Shown here: one piece after another, positions 10,756-21,269 of the stretch
Layout: every line of letters begins with the position of its first letter
Position numbering within the stretch: the stretch's first letter is position 1
Assembly (NCBI GenBank): GCA_032622095.1
Contig: CP136064.1
Span: 252,156,484 to 252,220,483 of the forward strand
Source of the DNA: Siphonodentalium dalli
Lineage: Eukaryota; Mollusca; Scaphopoda; Gadilida; Siphonodentaliidae
Direction of reading: 5' to 3'
Length of the DNA: 64,000 bases
Made by a program: the position numbers and the translations under genes
Notes under the pieces: model-generated
What the model was told of the DNA's origin: nothing
Database searches by the model: none
The model's input: only the letters and a program-made list of their open reading frames with translations

Positions 10756-10938
10756 TCCGCGCATGTCTGTATATTTCTGGACGATGTCAGTGCAAATTTT
10801 GCTAGGCTGACAAATATTCGAGGCCGATAATATTAACAGATTTCATAGATCAAAATCTTATTCATGAATTATCATTGAGTTCAGAAATTCAATTTACCCA
10901 TGAGAATAACAAAATTTAACCAAGCTATCATTACTTAC

Positions 10939-11034
10939 CTGTGAGAATTACATATTTGGCTTGCAGCAGGTGCGCGACATCTAGGAGATTGACTTTGTTA
11001 AGATAGTCACTCAAGGGTTCACCCATTCCATCTC
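10939..11034 (-). CDS. SEC14-domain exon of a Dbl-family Rho GEF-like gene (exon 2 of those seen)
   Basis: A 96-nt internal exon. It is preceded on the minus strand by GTTATCTTTCAG and followed by GTAAGT. It encodes GDGMGEPLSDYLNKVNLLDV then AHLLQAKYVILTG. This corresponds to the first helix and strand of the SEC14 domain in Dbl-family GEFs, where a phrase of the form ..DV...L......LSGG precedes the PILTFP strand. The exon joins in frame to 2689-2803, giving LTGGKAKNGAPILTFP. Its first two bases complete a Gly codon with the last base of the exon ending at 24151. Both junction phases agree. The intron to exon 1 is 13.1 kb. The exact subfamily is not resolved. Confidence 0.85.
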
Positions 11035-11162
11035 CTGAAAGATAACAAAGCACCACATAACCAGATTGATTGCTGGGTTGGTTATAGTTGAGATTCTTTT
11101 TTGAAGTAATGTCTGCCATGAGGACGTACACAAATATAACTAATGTGACAATATCAGGTTAA

Positions 11163-11554
11163 CCCTTTACCAAACAAACCGGCCAAAACCGGCCAAATAA
11201 AGCTTCAACAGCCTAAAATATCTTCGGTCTGTCTCAATAGAACCATACACATATGGATATCATTGGAACCGGCTCATTGACCACATTGTGATGGTTACAG
11301 TTATGCCCTGTGCCAATGCATTCTCTTATATATGCGTGTCGACCATAGGTCGCCTCGCATATATAAGAGAATGCATTGGCCTAAAAAAAATCTTTTTTTA
11401 ACACTTTTTACCATTTTTTCTTACATTCTTTAACAATTTTATAATTTTTAATGTGTTAAGCCAATGCATTCTCTTATATATGCGAGGCGACCTATGGTCG
11501 ACTCGCATATATAAGAGAATGCATTGGCACAGGGCCCTTCTGTTGGGTAAAGGG
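11163..11554 (+). mobile_element. piggyBac-like MITE, full-length copy B
   Basis: TTAA at 11159-11162 and 11555-11558. Same orientation as copy A (7689-8079) and nearly identical to it, including the long left segment with TCTTCGGTCTGTCTCAATAG. One end reads CCCTTTACCAAACA. Confidence 0.85.
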
Positions 11555-11739
11555 TTAATCTATCAAGTACTTTTCAGGCCATTGTTAATTATGTCTATGT
11601 TTAGCGTCATCCAGGATTTTGTGAATTAAATGCAAAATGCGGTGATTATTAATTATTATTTTCTACATGAAATTTCACAGGGGACCATCTTGGGGACAAT
11701 TCAATAGTGCAATTGTGCCAACAAATAATCCATTATCAT

Positions 11740-12096
11740 TATCCCTTTCATGTGCCAGTGCATTCTCTTATATATGTGAGTCGACCATAGGTCACCTTGC
11801 ATATATAAGAGAATGCATTAGTCTAACAATTTTATACCAATTTTTCTTACATTCTTTATAATTAGAATTTTTTCTTCAATCCTTTAACAATGTTTGCATT
11901 TTTTATCATTATTTCTTACATTCTTTAACAATTTTTAGCATTTTTTTTCATTTTTTATTCAATTCTTTAACAACTATAAAGAATAATATAAAATTTGTTA
12001 GTCCAATGCATTCTCTTATATATGCGAGTCACATATATAAGAGAATTAATGCATTGGCACAGGGTCTTTAATGGAAGCTCCAGACATGAAAGAGTT
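11740..12096 (+). mobile_element. piggyBac-like MITE, diverged copy
   Basis: CCCTTTCATGTGCCAGTGCA, then the CATTCTCTTATATATG hairpin and its mirror, an AT-rich spacer with repeated TTCTTTAACAATTTT, and a second partial hairpin ending GGGTC...GAAAGAG. The TTAA ends are no longer intact. Confidence 0.65.
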
Positions 12097-12099
12097 AGT

Positions 12100-12600
12100 C
12101 TGCCAAAAAAGGAAATAGCGAACCTAGCGAACTAGGGAGTATCTGAATATCAAGTGACTGATTGCTTAGTCTCATATCTGGCTCAAGATTCTCCGCTCAC
12201 TGTTCCGTCCAACCCCATGACGTAATGCTTCCGCTGTCAGAGTCTAGTAAGTGCCACCATTCCGCGCCCTACTATTTTCGGATACGACGTCTTGAGCTAA
12301 TGACGTAGTACATGTAGCTATACTGCTTTCCTATGCTCCAGAACATCTGGGAATTGGTTACCTAGGGGATTTCTAGTGATGCTATATATATCAACGATGT
12401 AATCCCCAAAAAAGGTATGTCGGCACTTACTAGTTGCTACATGCCGGAATGTTGCGCCTTAGCGTAAAGGAGGCTGAGCGCAAGGAACGAGTCCACTGAT
12501 AGCTTAGAAACAGGCTGATCATTTTAAAGACGTAAAAGTTTGCTTCACTACATAGTTGTATTAGTGGAACAAATCAAACAGAATAATTATGGCATAAATA
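12100..12600. other. GC-richer unassigned stretch
   Basis: Contains weakly mirrored phrases (CTAGTAAGTGCCACC...CCGCGCC and GGCACTTACTAGTTG...TTGCGCC), which suggests an old inverted-repeat element. No exon-like frame with splice sites was recognised. Confidence 0.35.
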
Positions 12601-12750
12601 GAGGATCTCACATGAGTTTCTAGTTTATACGGAATTTATCAACCGAGTTCACTAAATTCGATTTGAGCCGAGGTTTACCGAGGCTCAAATAGAATTTAGA
12701 GGACGAGGTTGATAAATTACGTATAAAATAGGACGAGTGTGAGATACCTT
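12601..12750. repeat. imperfect ~150-bp palindrome
   Basis: The left arm has GATCTCACATGAG, then TTTATACGGAATTTATCAAC and ATTTGAGCC. The right arm has GGCTCAAATAGAATTTAGAG, then GTTGATAAATTACGTATAAA and GTGTGAGAT. The loop is AGGTTTACCG. Probably a foldback MITE. Confidence 0.75.
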
Positions 12751-13445
12751 TTATCACATGATCAAATAAATCCGAAGCAACGCGCAATATTCATCGAAAA
12801 CAACAATCATAAACTACAGCGATCGCAAGTTATTTGAAGAACGCTGTGACGTCATCGCACGCGCTGATATTAAACGTGTCTATTACCGATAATTATGAAA
12901 CTGCTTTTATGGCCAAATTATGTGATAAAATAAAATACACCCATAGTAGCCAAGAGTACAAAATTTTCACCACTCGTTGTATTGTGGTTTTAACCACAAT
13001 TCCAATCCTAGTGAAAAAAAATTATTCTCGGCTGCTGTGGGTGTATTCTCTACATGTACCGGTATATCTCCAGCGGTTCCTACTATACTTGAGGTTAGTT
13101 TCACGTCAATTCACATGGCCTATAGTCTGTTGTATTTGCACAACTCATTGCCAGACTAACATATTTGTTATATATGCATGAAGAATATGGTAGAACAGAG
13201 CATAATATTATACAACGCAGCTGTAACAGAAGAGCGAGTCGTGCCCCAGACAGCACGAAATCAATATACAAGAGACAAAGTGATATTTTAATCATGGTGA
13301 TATTTACAACAAATAGACGGGCAACATAAATGGTGTCCAAATTAGGAAAATAAGCTGGTACTTGAATGTAAACATCACTTTCTACCAAATTGGTGTGAAA
13401 TGTACTCTGGTGCAAGCCTGAGTTTAGTGTGCCTAGCTGTCATTT

Positions 13446-13560
13446 GCAGAATGAGGTCCCCCAGGAGGTGAATTTAGTGACGCTATCCCGCTATTGAGGC
13501 TATCCCGCATACCGAGCTATACCACCACTAAATTCACCCTCTGGCGGACCTCATTCTGCT
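13446..13560. mobile_element. palindromic MITE, CAGAATGAGGTCCC family, copy 3
   Basis: GCAGAATGAGGTCCCCCAGG plus GTGAATTTAGTGACGCTAT, mirrored by CCACTAAATTCACCCTCTGG and GGACCTCATTCTGC. The centre holds a duplicated CTATCCCGC. Confidence 0.75.
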
Positions 13561-13697
13561 TAGGCCTCATCTTCTCTGGTCTCTGGAAAGTTTCTTTATT
13601 ATAAAATTTCTATAGAAACTTCTTCACATAGATTCTATTTCTTTTTTAGTTTAGTTTCTTTATATCCCTAAATTGGCAGACAACACAAAGCATAAAC

Positions 13698-13850
13698 GAG
13701 GAGGTGCCCAAAGGGTGCACATCACATTATTCACCATTTGGGAACTTCAATCTGAGTCTATGTCTCCCATAGCAGATGAGGCCATGTAGAATGAGGTTCC
13801 CAGAGGGTGCATTTAGTGATGCTAGCCTGCTATGCAAATGACAGGCAGAC
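13698..13850. mobile_element. palindromic MITE, CAGAATGAGGTCCC family, rearranged copy
   Basis: AGAATGAGGTTCCCAGAGGG with GCATTTAGTGATGCTAG at 13787-13830, preceded by a mirrored GAGGTGCCCAAAGGGTGCAC. The halves are shuffled compared with the other copies. Confidence 0.5.
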
Positions 13851-14308
13851 TAAACTCAGGCTTACTGTCGAGGCACTAGCTCAGTATGAGTGTTCATTGC
13901 TCCATATGTGTGTGAACGAATTTAAGAATTGATCGAATGTATAGGTTGAGTGTTTTATTGGAGATATACCCCTCAATTAAACACACTAAAACTGCATTCT
14001 GTTCTGATGAATGCTGTATAGCCAAAAGCTTGTGTAATTAAACATTGATGGGGCACTCCAAAATATTCATTTTGAATTTTTCCCGGCATCGAAATAGGTT
14101 GATAAATAACTGAATTATATTTCTGTGATCACTATATCAGAAAGATGCCTTGAAGTCATAAAAAATACAGCTTCGAACATGATTATTGGGTCCAATAAAA
14201 TATTGCGATATTTGTAATTTATTGCAATTGGACACAGAATAACGCGCGAGTTCTGGAAAAGGTATATTGCATTATCTTAACATGAACAATTTTAACACTT
14301 CAAACATA

Positions 14309-14355
14309 CCATAATTCTGCTATGGTTAAGGAGTCGATTATTTAGAGCATTACTG
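14309..14355. mobile_element. mariner-like MITE, end fragment
   Basis: ATAATTCTGCTATGGTTAAG followed by GAGTCGATTATTTAGAGCATTACTG and TA. This is the right ~47 bases of the element. Confidence 0.8.
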
Positions 14356-14394
14356 TATACATAAATTCGTGGTTCAAACAAGGCATGTCTGTTT

Positions 14395-14572
14395 AACCCA
14401 TTCATTAACACTTCCATGACTGGAGCTTCCTGAAATTTCTCGAAAACCATGTGCCAATGCATTCTCTTATATATATGCGAGTCTCCCATAGGGAGCCTCT
14501 CATATATAAGAGAATACATTGGCCTAACAATATTTACTTTGACCTTGTAAGCCAGTGCAGTTCCCATCATGA
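14395..14572 (+). mobile_element. piggyBac-like MITE, CCCTTTCAT subfamily
   Basis: The left end has TTAACCCATTCATTAACACT and CATGACTGGAGCTTCC. One CCAATGCATTCTC hairpin follows, with GAGTCTCCCATAGGGAGCCTC at its centre. The right end is GCAGTTCCCATCATGATAGG. Confidence 0.65.
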
Positions 14573-14744
14573 TAGGGTTGAAGGATGGTCCCCCATTTCA
14601 TTTATATGGAGAACTTAGCTTTATGTATAATACAATTGGAGAATACAGGATTCCTATTCATTCATTTGGAGGTAATGTTTGGAAGCTAGAATTTGTTGAA
14701 CATTAATTGAACGTTCCCCAAGAGAGTCATCAGTGGCGGTTTAA

Positions 14745-14976
14745 CCCTTTCGTGGCGGGAGCACTAAAGATCCTGTGCCAGTGCATTCTTTTATATATGC
14801 GAGGTTCCCTATGGGACATAACAAAATGCACTGGCTTACAAGGTCATGGTAAATATTTTTAGGCCAATGTATTCTCTTATATATTAGAGGTTCCATATGG
14901 GAGATTCACATATATAAGAGAATGCATTGGCACAGGGTTTTTACAAAATTTCAGGAAACTCCAGTCATGGAAAGGG
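14745..14976 (+). mobile_element. piggyBac-like MITE, CCCTTTC subfamily, intact termini
   Basis: TTAA at 14741-14744 and 14977-14980; ends CCCTTTCGTGGCGGGAGC and CCAGTCATGGAAAGGG. Two internal CATTCT hairpins carry AGGTTCCCTATGGGA- and GGTTCCATATGGGA-type centres. 232 bp. Confidence 0.8.
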
Positions 14977-15338
14977 TTAACAATAATGAGAATATGGCCA
15001 CATGAGCCTATTCTTTGTAACATAAATTGATTATATTCGATGCTCCAATTTATAGGATTTTAATCCAAATTCAATGATTTTATAATTGCTATTAGCTGCA
15101 GCTAGCAACTAGCACCTATTCAAGTCTGTCTGATTTATTGACACTTACAATCTCAGATCAATTCTGGTGTTAATGATCAATAATTGATATGGAAACACAG
15201 CCGACAATGAAAACTCGATCCAACATATTTTGAAATATTTTTGTTTATATATTAGTCTATCCTTTGTTGCAACTCACTTTTTCAGGCACAATTATTGGTA
15301 TTTACTATTTTGTGTGAATATTCGATGGCCTATATATA

Positions 15339-15519
15339 CTGTAATGCTCTAAGTAATCGACCCCTTAACCACAGCAGAATTATGAGTAACTTTTCAGGAT
15401 TTAGTCGGAAATACGACTTGTTGCCATTCATCGGAAAGCTCTCCCCGAGAGCTTCCCAATGAATGGCAACAAGCGATATTTCCAACTAAATAAGGGGTCG
15501 ATTACTTAGAGCATTACTG
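15339..15519. mobile_element. mariner-like MITE with a deletion in the right arm
   Basis: CTGTAATGCTCTAAGTAATC ... GATTACTTAGAGCATTACTG, flanked by TA. The right arm lacks the segment with CCTGAAAAGTTACCC. The second base of the left end is changed (CTGT for CAGT). Confidence 0.8.
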
Positions 15520-15774
15520 TAGGTCATAATAGTCATGCATGCATGTTAGAGAATATATACCCCCTGGTTTTGGATCAAATTCCAAATATATTAATTGAAA
15601 CATATAAGCCACAGACAAGCATAATCTATGCATCAGCCACGTTTAGTCATCTAGCCTAGGTCAACAAGATGTTGGTTCGTGCTATGGTGTTTTTTATTGG
15701 GATATGAAATACATGACCCAATTAGCAGCTGACCAATCACCGGACAGGATTTATGTACATATTTTAAATAGGAA

Positions 15775-15897
15775 AATATTTCCCCATATGGAGTCTTGCA
15801 TATATGAGAGAATACAATAGGCCTAACAATATTAACCTGGCACTGGCACAGGATCTTTATTGATGCACCAGCACAGCTCCCGTTATGAAAGGGTTGA
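15775..15897 (+). mobile_element. piggyBac-like MITE, right half
   Basis: TCTTGCATATATGAGAGAAT and a GGCACAGGATCTTTATTGAT block, then CACAGCTCCCGTTATGAAAG and GGTTGA. The left end is missing or too diverged. Confidence 0.55.
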
Positions 15898-16329
15898 ATG
15901 TTTGGACCTAATTGTGGATAGTAACCATCGCAAAAGTTTAGACTAATACAAATATTCAAATAATGCATTTCAACATTATATCAACAGTGAGTGGAAATAT
16001 TCATCATAGATGATTTATTTTTTATATTATCTTTGCCAGATCACCTATATTATATGACTGAAGATTTATAATAAAACTGATGAAACAGAAATCCCATTGA
16101 TAAAACTAGCATTATCAGAGTGTGTAGTATCCAAAAAGGTTTTCTACATTGTTTTGTGAACTACTGTAGCAATGTCATGACATCTTGTTGCAGTGGTATA
16201 ATATCTTACACCAATAAAAGTTGCCTTCCTCTACAAACACATTGGCTAATGAATATTAATATCGTGAAGACAAGGCAGGTATTTTTTCTGCTCGAGGCAC
16301 GCTGATCAATAGACGTGATCAATAAAATC

Positions 16330-16509
16330 ATGTTTTGTTATACAGCGGCATCAAGCCAGCATGGGACAGCGGAGGACGCACAAAGCTATGATCTGGATAC
16401 GCTCCTCCTAACATGTACGTTCTCAGATAGACCAAGACCTCTCGGTCCACAACAGCTTGAGATATCAGTTGTATGATGCTGGTTTGGACAGAGTCCCGCC
16501 CAGTTGCTC
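16330..16509. other. unassigned, GC-richer block
   Basis: Locally coding-like composition, but frames on both strands are interrupted and no splice sites of quality flank them. It stands next to the perfect palindrome at 16510-16599 and may be part of the same mobile element. Confidence 0.3.
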
Positions 16510-16599
16510 TTCCAAATGCACATGTGGTACATTCTTTTGAATGAAAGTCAGTTATAACTGACTTTCATTCAAAAGAATGTACCACATGTGCATTTGGAA
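16510..16599. repeat. perfect 90-bp palindrome with no spacer
   Basis: Positions i and 33109-i are complementary throughout, 45 base pairs with no mismatch. The outer end is TTCCAAATGCACATGTGGTA and the centre CAGTTATAACTG. CTC occurs just outside both ends (16507-16509 and 16600-16602), a possible 3-bp target duplication. Immediately right is a second small hairpin (CGCATTCA...TGAATGCG). Confidence 0.95.
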
Positions 16600-17430
16600 C
16601 TCTCGCATTCACGTAAACCCCTGAATGCGAATAATCATCTGACATATGTCCCTTGCATTATCGGATAGCGCGAGAAATCAAAATTCTTTAAAAAACAATC
16701 AAGGCTTTGTTCACTTATAAATCCCATTGCTTTGACATTTAACTGACTTCTGATATAAACATGTTTGATATCATCATGCTTGGGAATTTAAGGCTACCCT
16801 CTGTTATATATTGAATGAATGTACGTAGGGGAATGGAGTAAGGGAGAACTGTGCACCAACAATGCCACTTAAATGTTATCCTTGGAGTTATCAGCATAAC
16901 TCAGTTCTACTCAGTGTTTGAGCAATATTAAAACATTCAATGGTTGAGAAACAGGATACTGACAGTGGTGGTTCCAGTAAATTTGAAAAGGGAGGGGGGT
17001 GCCATGAGTATATGAGTAGAGCGACTCGGCGAGTGGGGAAAGCACGAGAGTCGGGTATACGTACCCCTCTTGTAGCTGGGGATCCTGGGACATTTGTGTA
17101 AACCACATTCAAAACAACGCGTTTTCTGTGTTCTCTGCACATACACTTGAGTGTAATTCAGTAATTCAGAAGTCACCTCCAAAAATTCCCCTGAATCTGA
17201 AATGGATGCAGCCAATTGCTGATGCATGCAACCAGCCTTTGACCTATCAACATTGCAGAAATATTCCTCAGTGAAATCAACCAGTCAAAATAAAAAACAA
17301 AATGGCCTCTGGATAATGATTGAAATATGTTCGGAGCCCTCCCATGATATATGAATTATTCTTAAGCATTTATAAATTAATTATGCTTAATAATAATTGA
17401 GCCAGTACACTCAAGAGTAATTCATTTATG
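16600..17430. other. no confirmed gene; short open frames on the minus strand
   Basis: Overlapping minus-strand frames of 65-96 codons occur at 16891-17227. They include a Cys-containing segment (CFECGLHKC) and a GGGGTGCC-type phrase typical of invertebrate repeats. No acceptor/donor pair supports an exon. Treated as probable transposon remnant. Confidence 0.3.
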
Positions 17431-17435
17431 CTTAA

Positions 17436-17574
17436 CCCTTTCATCACTGTAGCTTCCTGAAATTTTGCAAAAACCCTGTGCCAATTCATTCTCTTATAGG
17501 AGACTTGCATATATAAGATAATTCACAACAGGGATCTTTAATGCTGCACCATCGCAGCTCCCATGATGAAAGGG
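17436..17574 (+). mobile_element. piggyBac-like MITE, CCCTTTCAT subfamily, short copy
   Basis: TTAA at 17432-17435 and 17575-17578; ends CCCTTTCATCACTGTAGC and GCTCCCATGATGAAAGGG. 139 bp with a reduced internal hairpin. Confidence 0.8.
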
Positions 17575-17657
17575 TTAAGCGTAATTCCCTAATAAATGTG
17601 AATTTGGTCTCCCAAAATATAGTGATAAGGAGGCAAAGTTTTTAGAATCGCTATTAA

Positions 17658-18796
17658 ACCTTTCATGATGGGAGCTGCACTAGTGCAGCACTATAAGATC
17701 CTGTGGCAGTATATTCTCTTATAGTCTCCCATAGTGAGCCTCGATATATAAGAGAATGTGCTGGCAAACAAGGCCAAGGTAATATTATTAGGCCAATGCA
17801 TTCCCTTATATATGCGAGACTCCCTATGGACCGGAGACTCACATATATATAAGAGAAACAAGAGGTACGCTGCCGCGTGGCATTTGCCCCCGACCGTAGC
17901 AATTCGGATTAAGCATGGACGAAACTGCGGATATCCGAGGAGGTCTATATGACCATTCCAAAAGAAGTTCGTACTAGAAATTCCGGAAACCCAAAAACAA
18001 GCGATCCGGAAACCCAAAAACAAGCAAAAATTCAAATTTTCTAAGTTGAAAAAAGGGCCATAACTCTGGGAAAAAGTCATGTATTTTCATATAACTGATC
18101 CACAAAAATACGGGATTTGCAATCGTACCACCAAAGCTCACGCTATCATTTGGAAACCCAAAAAACTAGAAAAATATCGAATTTTCTAAGTAAAAAAAGG
18201 GCCATAACTCTAGTTAAAATGGGTGGACGAAACCCACGCTATGCATGTAGCTGTTCCCCCATGCTGCTCTATCACCATACCAAATATCAGCTAAATCTGC
18301 CTAGCGGTTGCTGAACAATAATGCAAAATGTTTGTACGGACGGACAAAATTGAAATTTTCTAAGTTGAAAAAAAGGGCCATAAATCATCAGATCAGACCC
18401 AATTTCGCACTTGACATGTATTTTCATATAACTGATCCACAAAAATACGGGATTTGCAATCGTACCACCAAAGCTCACGCTATCATCTGGAAACCCAAAA
18501 AACAAGAGAAAAATTGAATTTTCTAAGTAAAAAAAGGGCCATAACTCAGGTGAAAATGGGTGGACGAAACCCGCGCTATGCATGTAGCTGTTCCCCCATG
18601 CTGCTCTATCACCATACCAAATATCAGCTAAATCTGCCCAGTGGTTGCTGAACAATAATGCAAAATGTTTGTACGGACGGACGGACGGGCGTACGGAGAC
18701 GTCGACTATACACCCGGCGACTTCAAGTCGGGGGGCATAATAATGCATTGGAACAGGGTTTTTGCAAAATTTCAGTAAGCTCCAGTCATGAAAGTG
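17658..18796 (+). mobile_element. piggyBac-like MITE split by a nested element
   Basis: TTAA at 17654-17657 and 18797-18800. The left part (17658-17857) carries ACCTTTCATGATGGGAGCTG and two CATTC hairpin arms. The last arm stops at AAGAGAA and resumes as TGCATTGG at 18744, where uninterrupted copies read AGAGAATGCATTGG. The interruption is the 886-bp element at 17858-18743. Confidence 0.8.
17858..18743 (+). mobile_element. Helitron/Pearl-like element nested in a MITE
   Basis: It starts ACAAGAGGTACGCTGCC and ends with CGGACGGACGG, a CGACTT..AAGTCG hairpin and GGGGGCATAATAA. The insertion point duplicates at most AA. The body holds an almost exact ~330-bp internal duplication: GTATTTTCATATAACTGATC at 18079 and 18419, and CATGCTGCTCTATCACCATA at 18260 and 18597. 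Each unit carries AAAAAAGGGCCATAACTC. Start and end match the element at 1927-2474. Confidence 0.7.
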
Positions 18797-18942
18797 TTAA
18801 CTGCGCACAGCTGCAGATAGAATCTGGAACTTAATTGCTTTATATTAATACTGATTATGTTGACAGGTTGAGTCTGAATGGAACAATCAGATTATCAATC
18901 GTTTGCGAGTTCAACTTGTTTGAATGGCCAATATCAAGCAAT

Positions 18943-18959
18943 GGGGGGGGGGGGGGGGG
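18943..18959 (+). repeat. poly-G tract
   Basis: Seventeen consecutive G. Comparable homopolymer C or G runs sit at 35757-35769, 40497-40508, 41318-41331, 56405-56427 and 62633-62650. Confidence 0.95.
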
Positions 18960-19139
18960 CTGAAACATAATTGTTGGACACAAATCATGAACGAAAACAC
19001 CACAAAATGCCCTTGATTGCTACTTGCACCACTATTCAAGGGAGATGGGGTATTTGGTTTTCAAGAGCGGGTGCATGGCATGCAGGGGTGGACAATTCCC
19101 TTACAAAAGTCGGATGAGACTGCATACATGCACATGTAC

Positions 19140-19320
19140 CTCCCAGTTTGATTCCGTCTGGGAATAGCTTTCATGCATGCACACCTCCCAGTTTGATTCC
19201 GTCTGGGAATAGCTTTCATGAATGCACACCCGGCCCACCGCCCAGTTTTATTCGGTCTGGGAATAGCTTTCGTGCATGCACACCTCCCAGTTTGATTCGG
19301 TCTGAGAATAGCTTTCATAT
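19140..19320. repeat. ~45-bp tandem repeat, four copies
   Basis: The unit CTCCCAGTTTGATTCCGTCT followed by GGGAATAGCTTTCATGCATGCACAC is repeated four times; one copy has an 11-base insertion (GGCCCACCG). Because 45 is divisible by three, the minus strand shows a periodic MKAIPRPNQTGR-like frame. I regard that as a by-product. Confidence 0.9.
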
Positions 19321-19394
19321 AGGCACTGTATAGTATATCTATTCATGTTGTCCTTCAAACCAACGTACCTTTCTTGTTTTCTTTCCTATTCCAG

Positions 19395-19526
19395 GAAAAG
19401 GGCGCGAAATTGAGATCACGTGGTTATCATGTGATCGTCAACCCAGATAACCGCTCTCCCAGCGTCGCAATTCTTCTCAAGTTTATGACCAGGGAGCCGA
19501 CATTGATCTACCATACATATGAATAA
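19395..19526 (+). CDS. terminal coding exon of an unrecognised gene
   Basis: A strong acceptor, CTTTCCTATTCCAG preceded by a pyrimidine run (19371-19394), leads directly into 43 open codons and a TAA stop. The peptide starts EKGAKLRSRGYHVIVNPDNR and continues SPSVAILLKFMTREPTLIYH-TYE. Its composition (GYHVIVNPDN, VAILLKFM) is protein-like rather than random, and the other two frames are closed. I do not recognise the family. The exon lies on the plus strand inside the 13-kb intron of the minus-strand GEF-like gene, so it would belong to a nested or overlapping gene. Upstream exons were not found, nor an AATAAA signal within the next ~100 bases (ACATAAAATAATG lies near 19583). A decayed exon is possible. 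Confidence 0.5.
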   Translation, partial: EKGAKLRSRGYHVIVNPDNRSPSVAILLKFMTREPTLIYHTYE

Positions 19527-20507
19527 TTGATGCAATAGTTGTAGACCTAGTTCGTTAAATGTGTTGTCATGTTCCGGGATAAACATAAAATAATGAAATA
19601 CAGGACAGGGACGTGGCTATATATCGGACCATGCACTGTTGGGGGTATCCACTAAAACTATACGACAGAGTTCAGTCCGCTCGCTACTCTGGTCTGAACA
19701 CTAGCTGCGATCGCGTATACAGATAATGAAATCTTATATTTTGTTATAATTTAAGACATTCTGCATTATTCTGAGATACTGAACAATCAATATTCATAAT
19801 TATGGAAATTGGCTATATTAAATCAGAATGACCTGTAACCGACACAAGTCGTAGGCTTTAGAGTACATGATTTAATACATTTCTATACGTGATCGCAGTG
19901 GTCAGACCAGCGTAGCGAGGAGACTGAACTCTGCCTCGCAGTTTGATGCCCACCCTGGAATGTCCAAATGCACCCAATTGAACCAGACCGAAACTTTCAA
20001 CAAATGGGAAATTCCATTTGGTTCCCCACATCTTGGGCTGTTCCAACAAATGATCATCTTGGGTTTTTCCAACTTTTCAAAATTCCAAGCTGATATATAC
20101 CCCCAAAGGTTAAAATTGTTTTCAACTGATGGACAATTCTGTCCAAAAATTTGATTGAAAGTAGAAAAATATGCGATATTTTTTATAAAAAAAACCAACA
20201 AATTCCACACTAAATACTGCTTGAAAAAAGTTGGGAGTGGGGAAAGACAGCCACCCTGTCCCCAATCATATAGGTTGCCTATATACGGACTACATATGCT
20301 TCGTAAATACTTATTACAATGCATGATCAAACTCATATTTCCGACATAAATACAATTTATCTTATTTTATCACCTGATCACATTCAAGAAAATGCGTCAA
20401 AAGTCCAGAGCAGACCATTTTAATGAGAGGCTAACCTTTTTGACGATGTACGATTCCCCATGTAGGATGATATTTAGCTTCAATGGTCACATGGTAATAC
20501 TATATGC
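19527..20507. other. no recognised feature
   Basis: Possible 3' UTR of the exon above, followed by AT-rich sequence. Overlapping open frames on both strands at 19900-20340 have no splice sites or motifs and are not called. Confidence 0.4.
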
Positions 20508-20511
20508 TTAA

Positions 20512-20980
20512 AGGTACTCAACCCGTAAAGAGGGTCCCCATCTCAACAGATTCCAACAACAACAATCCGATCAGAGGGTCCTATATTACTATTTCTTTGG
20601 CTTTGGGGGTAAAAAATATTTGATTCGAGTCGAGGAACCCATCAAACAAAGCTCAGAGTTATTAGATATTGATTTTTCAAATTTGTTATGTTCTCGAGAT
20701 GAGTAGTAATAACTGCCGTAATCTGCTCTGGATGTGTACTCCAAATCTATTCAAACAGACAAGGATGAATAACTCTAAAATCAAGTGGTAATTTTAACGC
20801 AATTTTGACTGAGTTCTGGGCCAGATAGTATTCCCGTTAATGAAAAATAATAGATTTCTAAAATCGATATCTAACAAATCTGAGCTTTGATGGGTGACTT
20901 CCTCGACTCGAATCAAATATTTTTGACCCCCGAAGCCATTGAAATAGTAATTGAGAGGAGTTTTATCGGGTTGAGTACCT
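20512..20980 (+). mobile_element. TTAA-flanked MITE, AGGTACTCAA family, 469-bp copy
   Basis: TTAA at 20508-20511 and 20981-20984; ends AGGTACTCAACCCGTAAAG and CGGGTTGAGTACCT. The inverted copy at 57900-58368 has exactly the same length and is nearly identical, so both inserted recently. Inside, GATTCGAGTCGAGGAA and TCCTCGACTCGAATCAA form a second inverted pair. Confidence 0.9.
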
Positions 20981-21269
20981 TTAACTTTCGTGGATTCTAG
21001 ATGGATGGACATTTTTTATTGCAGTAATCCAAGGATTGATATGTGGAGAAAAACTGATTATTGAAATTACATGTATAAAGAAAATGTTAAGAGGATATAA
21101 TTCAAAACTATGTATATGATTGATATACATCATACTGAACGTTCTATATACATGCCATTTCCGACGACGGATTTGGACCTAAACGTCCAGAGACAGATCA
21201 GTTTTAAAGAGAGGTTTAAGACAGGGTGATTGTTTAATGCAAGTTACATGCGTGCGAGCTAGCTTGATA

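Larger units (their letters stand above)
2804..10938 (-). other. intron of the SEC14/GEF-like gene, filled with transposons
   Basis: The minus-strand GTAAGT at 10938 and the AG at 2805-2804 delimit an 8.1-kb intron. It holds mariner-, piggyBac- and TTAA-type MITEs, two tRNA-derived sequences and a 43-bp minisatellite, each listed separately. The stretches 2820-3240, 3480-3850 and 4900-5815 show no recognisable element or exon. Confidence 0.75.

Noticed and set aside
12834-13415. Overlapping open frames of 104-115 codons on both strands
   Set aside because: Both strands are open over the same bases without splice sites or motifs, so chance openness in AT-rich DNA is the simpler reading.
19140-19320. 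Repeat protein (MKAIPRPNQTGR units)
   Set aside because: The frame is a by-product of a 45-bp tandem repeat, one unit carries an 11-base insertion, and no flanking exon structure is seen.
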